A stretch of DNA of 64,000 bases from Collimonas antrihumi (GTDB taxonomy: Bacteria > Pseudomonadota > Gammaproteobacteria > Burkholderiales > Burkholderiaceae_D). The stretch spans positions 186,001 to 250,000 of the forward strand of contig NZ_JAGQED010000002.1 in assembly GCF_018304965.1 (NCBI RefSeq), given 5' to 3'. Positions 1 through 8,192 of the stretch are shown one piece after another (position 1 is the first letter of the stretch; every line of letters begins with the position of its first letter). The notes under the pieces were generated by a model. That model was given only the letters and a program-made list of their open reading frames with translations, was not told where the DNA came from and made no database searches. A program made the position numbers and the translations under genes.

Positions 1-257
1 ACTTGACGCGACGTAAAAAAATTGGCGAGCGGATGGATTTCGATACCGACGTACTGGTGCGTTTGCATTGGGATGGCGTGCCTGTCGTCAATCTGCCGAC
101 GCGCGTGACTTACCCCATGGACGGCGTGTCGCATTTTCGCCTTGGCCGCGACAATTTGCTGATCTCCCGTATGCACGCGACCTTGTTCCTTGGCATGCTG
201 GTACGTGCGCCGCGCTTGCTAGGGCGTCGTCTGCGGTTGGCGCGAGGCCGATCTTGA
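1..257 (+). CDS. Glycosyltransferase family 2, C-terminal fragment (cut by window edge)
   Basis: The frame is open from the first base, so the gene begins upstream of the window; about 84 C-terminal residues are visible. The stretch FRLGRDNLLISRMHATLF followed by a basic arginine-rich end is what I associate with the tail of the GT-A fold glycosyltransferase (or glycosyltransferase/acyltransferase) found in aryl-polyene pigment clusters. It would decorate the aryl head group or attach the pigment to a lipid. Its TGA stop overlaps the TTG start of the acyltransferase gene (TTGA), so the two are translationally coupled. The catalytic half is not visible, so the assignment rests on this tail and on the pigment context. 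Confidence 0.6.
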   Translation, partial: LTRRKKIGERMDFDTDVLVRLHWDGVPVVNLPTRVTYPMDGVSHFRLGRDNLLISRMHATLFLGMLVRAPRLLGRRLRLARGRS

Positions 258-1216
258 GCGCCAGCCAGCGTCATTGGGCACAGATCAACGAAGCCAGCTT
301 TGTGGGCGGCATGCGGCTGTTGTTCGGGATCTACCGGATCGCCGGCCGCTGGCCGTTTCGGCTGGCGCTGTATCCGGTGCTAGCCTGGTATTTGCTAAGC
401 AAGCCGGCCGCCCGCAGCGCTTCCATGCTTTATTTGCAACGGCTTTGCGATTTTAATCCGGCCGTGGCCAGGCTCAACCGGATTCGACCGGACTGGCGCG
501 GGGTGTTCCGGCATTTTGCCGCTTTTGCCGAAAATATCCTCGACAAGATGTTGTTGTGGGGTGGCTTGTTCAAGACTGCAGACGTAGTTTCGTTCGGCCG
601 CGAGCTGATGCAGGAAAGCATACAGGCGCAGCGGGGCGGCTTGTTGATTTGCGCGCATCTGGGCAATCTTGAATTATGCCGTGTGCTATCGCGCCAGCGC
701 CACGCGTTACGAATTACGGTGCTGGTGCATACCAAGCACGCGCAGGCGTTTAACCGGCTGCTGGCAAAACTCGATCCGGACAGCCAGTTGAACCTGCTGC
801 AGGTAACCGAGATGACGCCTGCTACCGCCATGCTGCTGGCGGAGAAAGTAGGGCGTGGCGAGTTTGTGGCGATTGCCGGCGATCGCATCCCGGTGGCGGC
901 AGTGCCACGCGTTGCACGTGCCTCTTTCCTTGGTGAAGCGGCGCCATTTCCGGTCGGCCCTTATGTATTGGCCAGCCTGTTGCAGTGTCCCGTCTACCTG
1001 CTGTTCTCAATGACAAAAAACGGTCGCTCCGAATGTCATTTCGAATTGTTCAGAGACGCGATTCAATTGCCGCGCAAGAGCCGCGATCAAGTCCTCGATG
1101 AACTGGCCGCCGCTTATGCGGCAAGGCTGGAGCATTTTTGCTTGAAAGCGCCGCTACAGTGGTTCAATTTTTACGATTTTTGGTATTTATCCGGGTACAA
1201 AGATGCATCTCGCTGA
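254..1216 (+). CDS. LpxL/HtrB-type lipid acyltransferase of the aryl-polyene cluster
   Basis: Predicted 320-residue member of the lysophospholipid/lipid A acyltransferase (LpxL/HtrB) superfamily. The H-x4-E catalytic motif is at His135-Glu140 (HLGNLE), and a hydrophobic segment near residues 25-45 would anchor it at the inner membrane. Aryl-polyene clusters normally carry such an enzyme to esterify the polyene to a lipid. The start is taken as TTG 254: it overlaps the upstream stop and has a GAGG Shine-Dalgarno 6 bases before it. The frame is open back to 68, but that part reads as out-of-frame glycosyltransferase. The 3' end overlaps the ammonia-lyase gene by 14 bases. The exact acyl acceptor cannot be read from the sequence. 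Confidence 0.82.
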   Translation: MSASQRHWAQINEASFVGGMRLLFGIYRIAGRWPFRLALYPVLAWYLLSKPAARSASMLYLQRLCDFNPAVARLNRIRPDWRGVFRHFAAFAENILDKMLLWGGLFKTADVVSFGRELMQESIQAQRGGLLICAHLGNLELCRVLSRQRHALRITVLVHTKHAQAFNRLLAKLDPDSQLNLLQVTEMTPATAMLLAEKVGRGEFVAIAGDRIPVAAVPRVARASFLGEAAPFPVGPYVLASLLQCPVYLLFSMTKNGRSECHFELFRDAIQLPRKSRDQVLDELAAAYAARLEHFCLKAPLQWFNFYDFWYLSGYKDASR

Positions 1217-2786
1217 ACTGAAAGACTTGTCTGCCACAGGGCAGCCGGCACCGACACAACGCGCCGTCCGTTTTGATCAAGGCCGATTGACGATTGAAGA
1301 CATTGTCGACATCGCATCGGGATCGGCAAAGGTCGAGTTGTCCGATGAGCCGGCATTCCGCGCCGCGATTAGCCGCGGTGCCGACTTCCTCGATCGCCTG
1401 CTACGTGAAGACGGCACTATCTACGGCGTCACCACCGGCTATGGCGACTCCTGTACCGTGACCGTCCCGCCCGAACTGATCGCAGAATTGCCGCATCACT
1501 TGTACACCTATCATGGCTGCGGTTTGGGCGAATTGTTTAGTCCGGCGCAAACCCGGGCCATCATGGCGGCGCGGCTGGCATCGCTCAGCAAAGGATATTC
1601 CGGCGTCAGTGTCGGCCTGCTGGAACAGATCGCCCGCTTGTTGAAAGAGGATTTGCTGCCCTTGATCCCATCCGAAGGATCGGTCGGCGCCAGTGGCGAC
1701 CTGACGCCGCTATCTTATCTGGCTGCCGTGCTGTGCGGCGAGCGGGAAGTTTGGCGCGACGGCGTCAAGGTCAACGCCGCCGAGGCTCTGGCGGCAGCTG
1801 ACATTACACCGCTGCGCCTGCGTCCGAAAGAAGGTCTGGCGATCATGAACGGCACCGCGGTAATGACGGCCCTGGCTTGCCTGGCCTACGACCGCGCGCA
1901 ATACCTGGTGCGTATCGCCACCCGGATTACCGCCATGGCGAGTTTCGCCCTGGATGGCAATGCTCATCATTTCGACGCCACTTTGTTTTCCGTCAAGCCG
2001 CACGCAGGCCAGCAGCAGGTGGCCGCCTGGCTGCGCCAGGATTTGCCGGTAGATGACGCACCACGCAATCAACAACGTTTGCAGGATCGTTATTCCATCC
2101 GTTGCGCGCCGCATGTGATCGGTGTATTGGCGGATGCGCTGCCATGGATGCGCGAGTCGATTGAAAACGAATTGAATAGCGCCAATGACAATCCGATCAT
2201 CGACGCTGAAAATGAACGCGTGCTGCATGGCGGCCATTTCTACGGCGGTCATATCGCGTTTGCCATGGACAGCATGAAAAATGCAGTCGCCAACGTCGCC
2301 GATTTGCTTGACCGGCAAATGGCTTTGCTGGTCGATAGCCGTTACAACCATGGCTTGCCGGCCAATTTATCCGGCGCCGAAGGGCCGCGCGCCAGCATTA
2401 ACCACGGCTTGAAGGCCCTGCAAATCAGCGCCTCTGCCTGGACCGCGGAAGCGCTCAAGCAGACCATGCCGGCCTCGGTGTTTTCGCGTTCTACCGAATG
2501 CCACAATCAGGACAAGGTCAGCATGGGCACGATTGCCGCCCGTGATTGCCTGCGCGTGTTGCAACTGACTGAACAGGTAGTAGCTGCGCTACTGATCAGC
2601 GTGCGCCAGGGTGTCTGGCTGCGCTCACGGCTGGATGGCGCCCCGCAAACGCAGCAGAACCTGCAGCAGATGATGGAAGTGCTGGCGGCCGACATTGCCG
2701 TGATACAGGAAGACCGCATGCTGGAGCCGGACCTGCGTCGCTTGCTGGAGCGCATCCGCCTCAAACAATGGCAGTTGTATGAGTAA
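1203..2786 (+). CDS. HAL/PAL/TAL family aromatic amino acid ammonia-lyase
   Basis: Protein of 527 residues in the histidine/phenylalanine/tyrosine ammonia-lyase family. The Ala-Ser-Gly triad that cyclises to the MIO electrophile is at 163-165 (GSVGASGDLTPLSY), and the family's substrate-loop tyrosine lies in GVTTGYGD. In pigment clusters this enzyme is expected to deaminate tyrosine or phenylalanine to coumarate or cinnamate, the aryl starter unit. The selectivity segment reads HHLYTYHGCG, which matches neither the classical bacterial TAL (HHLASG) nor HAL (SHAAG) as I remember them, so the substrate is left open. The gene overlaps the acyltransferase by 14 bases and the thioesterase by 8. A histidine-utilisation role is unlikely: no hutU or hutI is nearby. 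Confidence 0.88.
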   Translation: MHLAELKDLSATGQPAPTQRAVRFDQGRLTIEDIVDIASGSAKVELSDEPAFRAAISRGADFLDRLLREDGTIYGVTTGYGDSCTVTVPPELIAELPHHLYTYHGCGLGELFSPAQTRAIMAARLASLSKGYSGVSVGLLEQIARLLKEDLLPLIPSEGSVGASGDLTPLSYLAAVLCGEREVWRDGVKVNAAEALAAADITPLRLRPKEGLAIMNGTAVMTALACLAYDRAQYLVRIATRITAMASFALDGNAHHFDATLFSVKPHAGQQQVAAWLRQDLPVDDAPRNQQRLQDRYSIRCAPHVIGVLADALPWMRESIENELNSANDNPIIDAENERVLHGGHFYGGHIAFAMDSMKNAVANVADLLDRQMALLVDSRYNHGLPANLSGAEGPRASINHGLKALQISASAWTAEALKQTMPASVFSRSTECHNQDKVSMGTIAARDCLRVLQLTEQVVAALLISVRQGVWLRSRLDGAPQTQQNLQQMMEVLAADIAVIQEDRMLEPDLRRLLERIRLKQWQLYE

Positions 2787-3249
2787 CACCGCGAGTAAGG
2801 CCATGACTAGCCTACAGACCAAATTACCGACCAGAGAGCGTTGGTCGGCAGAGGTCGAGTTGCAAGTGCAATTCTTCGACCTCGATCCTATGCAGATCGT
2901 CTGGCATGGCAACTATGTCAAGTATCTGGAAGTGGCGCGCTGCGCGCTGCTGGATACCTTGAATTACAACTATCCGGAAATGCAGGCTTCCGGCTACTCC
3001 TGGCCGATCATCGATTTGCACCTGCGCTACGCCCATCCGGCCACGTTCGGACAGCGCATCAAGGTGCGCGCCAGCGTGACCGAGTGGGAAAATCGCCTCA
3101 AGATCGCCTACGTGATTACCGACAGCGCCAGCGGCCGGCGTCTTAGCCGTGGTACTACTACGCAGGTCGCGGTGGATATGGCGACGCATGAAATGTGTTT
3201 TGCGTCGCCGCCCGTGTTATTTAAAAAATTAGGAATTGAGCAAGTATGA
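2779..3249 (+). CDS. Acyl-CoA/ACP thioesterase, 4-hydroxybenzoyl-CoA thioesterase-like hotdog
   Basis: A 156-residue single hotdog-fold protein. The motif FDLDPMQIVWHGNYVKYLE near residues 33-51 is the 4HBT-family signature, with the catalytic Asp (D36 region) and the helix that binds the thioester. Aryl-polyene clusters carry a thioesterase of this kind, thought to release or proof-read acyl thioesters. The ATG overlaps the end of the lyase gene by 8 bases. A second in-frame ATG at 2803 is possible, but the first suits the overlap pattern of the operon. The gene ends in ATGA, shared with the LolA-like gene. Confidence 0.85.
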   Translation: MSNTASKAMTSLQTKLPTRERWSAEVELQVQFFDLDPMQIVWHGNYVKYLEVARCALLDTLNYNYPEMQASGYSWPIIDLHLRYAHPATFGQRIKVRASVTEWENRLKIAYVITDSASGRRLSRGTTTQVAVDMATHEMCFASPPVLFKKLGIEQV

Positions 3250-3875
3250 AACGAAGTCTCGCCGCCGTCCTTTTAGCCGTGCTTTTAGTCACGGTTTTAG
3301 CCAGTGCGGCCATGCCGGCGCTGGCCGCCGCACCCGTGGAAAAAATCCAGTCGATGCTGGCGCGGCCACCGATCTTGTGCGGTCGTTTCGATCAAACCAA
3401 GCAACTGGTCGGCATCAAGAAACCGTTGTTGTCGAATGGACGGTTTTGCGTGGTGAACGGCAAGGGCGTCCTGTGGCGCACCTTGCAACCGTTTCCCAAT
3501 ACGCTGCGCCTGAAGCGCGACGAGATCGTGCAAATGCAGGGTGGCCGGGTTGCCATGCGCATGGATGCCAAGCAGGAGCCGGTAGTGAGGATGATTAACA
3601 GCGTGCTGTTTTCACTGCTGGCCGGCGATCTGAGTCAGTTGGAAACCCTGTTTGTACTGGACGGCAGCGTGCAGGGTAATAGCTGGAAAGTTGCATTGAC
3701 AGCACGCGAACCGGCGCTGGCCAAGGCAATCGGTACGCTGGCCTTGACCGGCGGCGCGTACGTCAAGACAGTGACGATTAACGAAGCGAGCGGCGATCAC
3801 ACGGAAATCAGTTTTTCCAGTCTGCAAAGCGGGAATAGTGCGATGACTGCTGAAGAAGGGGCGGCATTTGAGTGA
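3246..3875 (+). CDS. LolA-like outer-membrane lipoprotein carrier protein, cluster-specific
   Basis: A 209-residue protein with an N-terminal Sec signal peptide (hydrophobic core roughly residues 7-20, AMPALAA cleavage region). The body resembles the LolA/LolB half-barrel fold (for example the CGRFDQTKQLVGIKKPLLSNG region). Chromosomal lolA serves lipoproteins; the copy inside aryl-polyene clusters is thought to ferry the lipid-linked pigment across the periplasm together with the adjacent MMPL exporter. It starts on the ATGA shared with the thioesterase and overlaps the MMPL gene by 8 bases. The substrate is inferred from context only. Confidence 0.8.
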   Translation: MKRSLAAVLLAVLLVTVLASAAMPALAAAPVEKIQSMLARPPILCGRFDQTKQLVGIKKPLLSNGRFCVVNGKGVLWRTLQPFPNTLRLKRDEIVQMQGGRVAMRMDAKQEPVVRMINSVLFSLLAGDLSQLETLFVLDGSVQGNSWKVALTAREPALAKAIGTLALTGGAYVKTVTINEASGDHTEISFSSLQSGNSAMTAEEGAAFE

Positions 3876-6333
3876 TTCCGGCCAAGGTGCAGGCTTAAAT
3901 TCCAGCCTAAAAGCCAGTTGGCCGAAGCGCATGGCGCTGATGTGGGCCTTGGCGGTTGCTTTGCTGCTGGCGCACAACGGCTATCTGTGGCTGGTCAAAG
4001 GCGTAGTGCCGGATACCGATATCATGGCGCTGTTGCCGGTCGAGCAGCGCGATCCGGTGCTGCAGCAGGCTTTCACGCATATGGTCGACGCTGCCCAGCA
4101 GCGCGTGATCGTGCTGGTCGGCGCCGATGACTGGGAGCATGCCCGCGCCGCTGCCGATGCCTACAGCGCGGTGCTGTCAAAACATCAGGATCTGCTGCAG
4201 ACCGGGGTTCAACTGTCGGCGCAAAACCAGCAGGACTGGCTGGCGCCGTCGCAACAGATGCGGCTCAGCTTGCTGACACCTGCGCAACAAACGATGCTGC
4301 GTGAGCAAGCTCCCAAGTATTGGGTCGACACTGCGCTGCAACACTTGTATAGCCCGTTTTCCGGTCCCAAGCTGGGCGCATGGCAAGACGATCCGTTCGG
4401 CTTGTTCAGCGGCTGGGTGCAAGCGCGTGCGCAAGAAACGCCGGTGCGCCCGCGTGACGGTTATCTGTTCGTCGAGAACAAGGGCCGCCCTTACATCATG
4501 CTGCTGATGAATTTGCAACAGCCGGCATTCTCGATGGCGACCCAGCGGGCGGTGTTGCCGTTGCTGGAACAGGCTGGCAACGCTGCGCGGCAGGCGGTAC
4601 CGACAGTCGAGTTGATCAGCGCCGGGGTAGTCCTGCATGCCGGAGCCGGCAGCGCGCAGGCCAGCCGGGAGATGTCGACCATCGGCATCGGTTCATTGCT
4701 GGGCATCGTGCTGCTGATGTGGCTCACCTTCCGCTCATTGCGGCCGATCGGGTTGATCATGCTGTCGATCGGCATCGGTTGCATGGCCGCTTTTTCTCTG
4801 TGCTGGATGATATTCGGGCAAGTACATTTGCTGACATTGGTGTTCGGCGCCAGCCTGATCGGCGTGGCCCAGGATTACGGGATATATTTCTTGTGCAGCC
4901 GGGGTTCGGTAGATCAGTCGCTGGGGTCCTGGCAATTGCTGCGGCGTCTGTTGCCCGGCTTGGCACTGACCCTGGCCGCAGCGGTGATCGGTTACATCGG
5001 CCTGGCGCTGACACCGTTTCCGGGGTTGCGCCAGATGGCCGTGTTCTCGGTGCTGGGTTTGGTGTTTGCCTGGTTGACCGTGATTTTCTGGTTTCCAGCC
5101 CTGTTAAGTGCGAACACCCTGAAAAGCTCTTCTTTTGCCGCTTGGGTCGGCCAGACCCGCAGGCATTGGCCATTGCTGGGCTTGAACCGTGGATCCGCGC
5201 TGGCGGCGCTACTGTTCGGCATTTTTGCCGTGGCCGGCATAGTCCGGTTGACGGTGAACGACGATATCCGGTCCTTGCAGACACCGCCGAAAGCACTGCT
5301 GGCAGATCAGATCAAGCTGGGGAAATTGCTGGATGCGCCGACGCCGGTGCAGTTTTACCTGGTGCGCGGCGCCAGCGCGGAACAGGTATTGCAGCGCGAG
5401 GAAGCGCTCAAGCTGCGGCTCGAGCCGTTGATTGCCGAACACATCATCAGCGGCTATCAGGCGATGTCGAACTGGACGCCGTCGATGCGTGACCAGGCCG
5501 CGAATCGCACTTTGGTCACGCAGGCGTTGCTGGCTGCAGATGGTCCGTTGAAGGCACTGGCCGCACAACTGGGTGAAGATGACAGCTGGGTTGCGCAAAT
5601 GCGCAGCCGGGCACTTAGCGCGGCGGCTGACGCCAACGGCGGCCACGATCTTACTCCGACCGAATTTTTGAAGAGCGCGGCCAGCGAGCCGTCGCGCCAT
5701 CTCTGGCTGGGGAAGGTCGAGGGCGCACAAGGTAGTGTCTATGCCAGCATCGTCGCTCTGCGCGGGCTTGATAACTATGGCAACCTGCCCATCCTGAAGC
5801 AGGCTGCCGAGCAACTGGACGGTGTGTCATGGGTCGATAAGGTCAGCGAAATATCTTCAGTGCTAGGCCATTACCGGCAATATATGGGGTGGGTGTTGTT
5901 AGGCGCCTATGCGGCAATCTACCTGCTGCTATTTACCCGCTATCGCAGTGCGGCGTGGCGCGTGCTGACGCCGCCGGCCGTCGCCAGTATTGCTACTCTG
6001 GCCATGCTTGGCCTGTTGGGACAACCTTTGCAATTGTTCCATGTGCTGGCGCTGATGCTGATTCTCGGCCTTGGCGTGGACTACGGAATTTTCATGCAGG
6101 AACAAAGCATGCAACGCGATCGCTTCGCCTGGCTCACGGTCGGCTTGTCAGCTGCGAGCGCCTTGTTGTCGTTTGGTCTGCTGGCGTTGTCCGGAACGCC
6201 GCCGCTGCATGCATTCGGATTCACGATGTTGATCGGAATTGCAATTGTCTGGTTGATTGCGCCATGTTTTAGCCAAGATCCAGGTCGGGATTTAACCCAG
6301 GAAAAAGAAGAAAAAAATGCAAACAAAAGTTGA
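3868..6333 (+). CDS. MMPL/RND-family exporter of the pigment cluster
   Basis: An 821-residue polytopic membrane protein of the MMPL/RND superfamily (predicted exporter). It has one helix near the N terminus, a large periplasmic domain, a helical block at about residues 265-420, a second N-terminal-like helix and periplasmic domain, and a final helical block from about 670. Paired motifs ASLIGVAQDYGIYFL and ALMLILGLGVDYGIFM are the internal duplication typical of the family, with conserved Asp in transmembrane segments for proton coupling. The start is taken as TTG 3868, preceded by AAGGGG at a spacing of 6 and overlapping the lolA-like stop. It most likely extracts the aryl-polyene lipid from the inner membrane and hands it to the LolA-like carrier. 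Confidence 0.85.
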   Translation: MSDSGQGAGLNSSLKASWPKRMALMWALAVALLLAHNGYLWLVKGVVPDTDIMALLPVEQRDPVLQQAFTHMVDAAQQRVIVLVGADDWEHARAAADAYSAVLSKHQDLLQTGVQLSAQNQQDWLAPSQQMRLSLLTPAQQTMLREQAPKYWVDTALQHLYSPFSGPKLGAWQDDPFGLFSGWVQARAQETPVRPRDGYLFVENKGRPYIMLLMNLQQPAFSMATQRAVLPLLEQAGNAARQAVPTVELISAGVVLHAGAGSAQASREMSTIGIGSLLGIVLLMWLTFRSLRPIGLIMLSIGIGCMAAFSLCWMIFGQVHLLTLVFGASLIGVAQDYGIYFLCSRGSVDQSLGSWQLLRRLLPGLALTLAAAVIGYIGLALTPFPGLRQMAVFSVLGLVFAWLTVIFWFPALLSANTLKSSSFAAWVGQTRRHWPLLGLNRGSALAALLFGIFAVAGIVRLTVNDDIRSLQTPPKALLADQIKLGKLLDAPTPVQFYLVRGASAEQVLQREEALKLRLEPLIAEHIISGYQAMSNWTPSMRDQAANRTLVTQALLAADGPLKALAAQLGEDDSWVAQMRSRALSAAADANGGHDLTPTEFLKSAASEPSRHLWLGKVEGAQGSVYASIVALRGLDNYGNLPILKQAAEQLDGVSWVDKVSEISSVLGHYRQYMGWVLLGAYAAIYLLLFTRYRSAAWRVLTPPAVASIATLAMLGLLGQPLQLFHVLALMLILGLGVDYGIFMQEQSMQRDRFAWLTVGLSAASALLSFGLLALSGTPPLHAFGFTMLIGIAIVWLIAPCFSQDPGRDLTQEKEEKNANKS

Positions 6334-7561
6334 ACAGTGTGATGTGCTGATAATCGGCGCTGGCCCGGCGGGTTCGGTGGCGGCGGCGTTGTTGTTGCAG
6401 CAAGGGCGGCAAGTGCTGGTACTGGAACGGGAGCGGTTTCCGCGGTTTAGCATCGGCGAAAGCCTGCTGCCGCAGAGCATGGAGTATCTGCAGCAGGCCG
6501 GTATGCTGCAAGCCGTGGTGGAAGCCGGCTTCCAATACAAGAACGGCGCCGCTTTTGTGCGCGGAGAGCGCTATACGGATTTCGATTTCCGCGACAAGCA
6601 TTCTGCCGGCTGGGGCACCACCTACCAGGTACAGCGCGCCCGGTTTGACCAGGTGCTGGCCAATGAGGCTGAGCGCCAAGGTGCGCAAGTGCGCTATCAG
6701 CACACCGTCACGGCATTTGATGCTAATGCAGGAAAGCCGCGGGTTACCGTGCATCATATGGACGATTCGGCAGACGGCTCGGAATACATCGTGGAGGCGG
6801 GATTTGTGCTGGACGCCAGCGGTTTCGGGCGGGTATTGTCGCGTTTGCTGGATTTGGAAACGCCATCGAATTTTCCGGTGCGCGGCGCCATTTTCACCCA
6901 CATCGAGGATGGCATCGATGCCGCCGGTTTTGATCGCAACAAGATCCGTATCACCGTCCATCCGGAACATTGCAATGTCTGGTACTGGCTGATTCCTTTT
7001 GCCGGCGGCCGCTGTTCTATCGGCGTGGTCGCAGAAACGGCTTTCCTGGAGCAATTCAAGGGTAGCGAGACCGAACGCCTGCAGACGCTGGTAATGCAAG
7101 ATCCGGCGTCGCGCGCCTTGCTGAAGAATGCGAACTGGGATACGCCGGCCCGTCAGATCGTTGGCTATTCGTCCAACGTCACATCACTCTGGGGCGAAGG
7201 TTACGCCTTGCTTGGCAATGCCGGAGAATTCCTCGATCCGGTGTTTTCTTCCGGCGTCACGATCGCAGTCAAGTCCGCCAGCCTGGCCGCCGCCGCTTTG
7301 CAACGTCAGTTTGACGGCGTAGCGGTCGACTGGGAAAAAGAATATGCAATTCCGCTCAAAAAAGGCGTCGATACTTTCCGTACCTTTGTCGATTCCTGGT
7401 ACTCGGGCGGATTCCAGAAAGTCATTTTTTATGAACAACAGCAGCCGGAGATACGTCGCATGATTGCCGCGATCCTGGCCGGCTATGCTTGGGACGACAG
7501 CAATCCATATGTAACGGAAAGCAAACGTCGCCTGAGCACTTTGGAGGAGATATGCAGTTGA
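6317..7561 (+). CDS. FAD-dependent oxidoreductase of the flavin-halogenase/GGR-like family
   Basis: A 414-residue flavoprotein. The Rossmann GxGxxG is at residues 14-19 (GAGPAG) and is followed by the GESLLP motif shared by flavin-dependent halogenases and related monooxygenases. Two features diagnostic of FADH2-dependent halogenases are present: a WxWxIP-like motif (WYWLIP, residues 222-227) and a lysine at 75 (FQYKNGAAF) where phenolic halogenases carry their catalytic Lys. Aryl-polyene and flexirubin clusters often hold a gene of this type; halogenation, hydroxylation or desaturation of the aryl group are all possible. No separate flavin reductase is seen. It overlaps the exporter by 17 bases and the DUF3261 gene by 10. 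Confidence 0.8.
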   Translation: MQTKVEQCDVLIIGAGPAGSVAAALLLQQGRQVLVLERERFPRFSIGESLLPQSMEYLQQAGMLQAVVEAGFQYKNGAAFVRGERYTDFDFRDKHSAGWGTTYQVQRARFDQVLANEAERQGAQVRYQHTVTAFDANAGKPRVTVHHMDDSADGSEYIVEAGFVLDASGFGRVLSRLLDLETPSNFPVRGAIFTHIEDGIDAAGFDRNKIRITVHPEHCNVWYWLIPFAGGRCSIGVVAETAFLEQFKGSETERLQTLVMQDPASRALLKNANWDTPARQIVGYSSNVTSLWGEGYALLGNAGEFLDPVFSSGVTIAVKSASLAAAALQRQFDGVAVDWEKEYAIPLKKGVDTFRTFVDSWYSGGFQKVIFYEQQQPEIRRMIAAILAGYAWDDSNPYVTESKRRLSTLEEICS

Positions 7562-8190
7562 ATTTGCCTGGTCGCCGTAACTGGCGGAGCCTTGGCTTGC
7601 GATTTTGCGCGCTGTCGGCAGTGTTTGCATTGGCCGCTTGTGCGACTACGCCGGCATCGCAAGCGCCGGCGCGGCTGGGATTGAAGCTGGCGCCGGCGAG
7701 CCTGGGCGCCAGTATCAGTTTGCAACAGCATTTGACGGTCGAACGCAACGGCCGCGTCGACCAGCTCGATGCAGCAGTGGAAATTGATCAACAGCAATTC
7801 AATATGGTCGGCTTGGCGTTTGGCCAGCGTGTCCTGAGCTTGCATTATGATGGACAGACTGTGCAGTCCTGGCGTCATCCTATGCTGCCATCGCAGGTAC
7901 GCGCTGAAGATGTGCTGGAAGACACGCAATTGACATTGTGGCCACTGGCGGCAATCCGCCAGGCGCTGCCCGCAGGCTGGACAATCGAACAACATGGATT
8001 GCAGCGCACGCTGCTGCTGCAAGGAGAGCCGGTAATGGTGATCAACTACAGTACGCCAACGCCATGGGACGGCAAGGTGGAGCTGAATAACCTGCGCTAT
8101 CACTATCGCCTGACGATTGAATCGGTCAGCGACACAGCCGCTGATGCATCGGTTCCAGCTGCTCCCGGCGTACCAACCGCGGCGCCATAA
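7552..8190 (+). CDS. DUF3261 family lipoprotein of the aryl-polyene cluster
   Basis: About 212 residues. The start ATG 7552 sits behind a strong GGAGGAGA and lies within the end of the flavoprotein gene; the frame is open back to 7489 but without a good start. An N-terminal hydrophobic stretch ends in the lipobox LAAC (FALAACATT), so the mature protein should be a lipoprotein. The rest resembles the DUF3261 proteins that accompany LolA-like and MMPL proteins in pigment clusters, and by position it could act as the LolB-like acceptor at the outer membrane. The C terminus is rich in Ala and Pro. No catalytic motif is visible. Confidence 0.75.
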   Translation: MQLNLPGRRNWRSLGLRFCALSAVFALAACATTPASQAPARLGLKLAPASLGASISLQQHLTVERNGRVDQLDAAVEIDQQQFNMVGLAFGQRVLSLHYDGQTVQSWRHPMLPSQVRAEDVLEDTQLTLWPLAAIRQALPAGWTIEQHGLQRTLLLQGEPVMVINYSTPTPWDGKVELNNLRYHYRLTIESVSDTAADASVPAAPGVPTAAP

Positions 8191-8192
8191 TC

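Noticed and set aside
1203-2786. Naming the ammonia-lyase hutH
   Set aside because: No histidine-utilisation genes nearby and the selectivity loop differs; the pigment context points to an aromatic starter instead.
6317-7561. Calling the flavoprotein a tryptophan halogenase
   Set aside because: The halogenase motifs are present, but substrate is unknown and similar proteins in pigment clusters are not proven halogenases; the neutral oxidoreductase name is kept.
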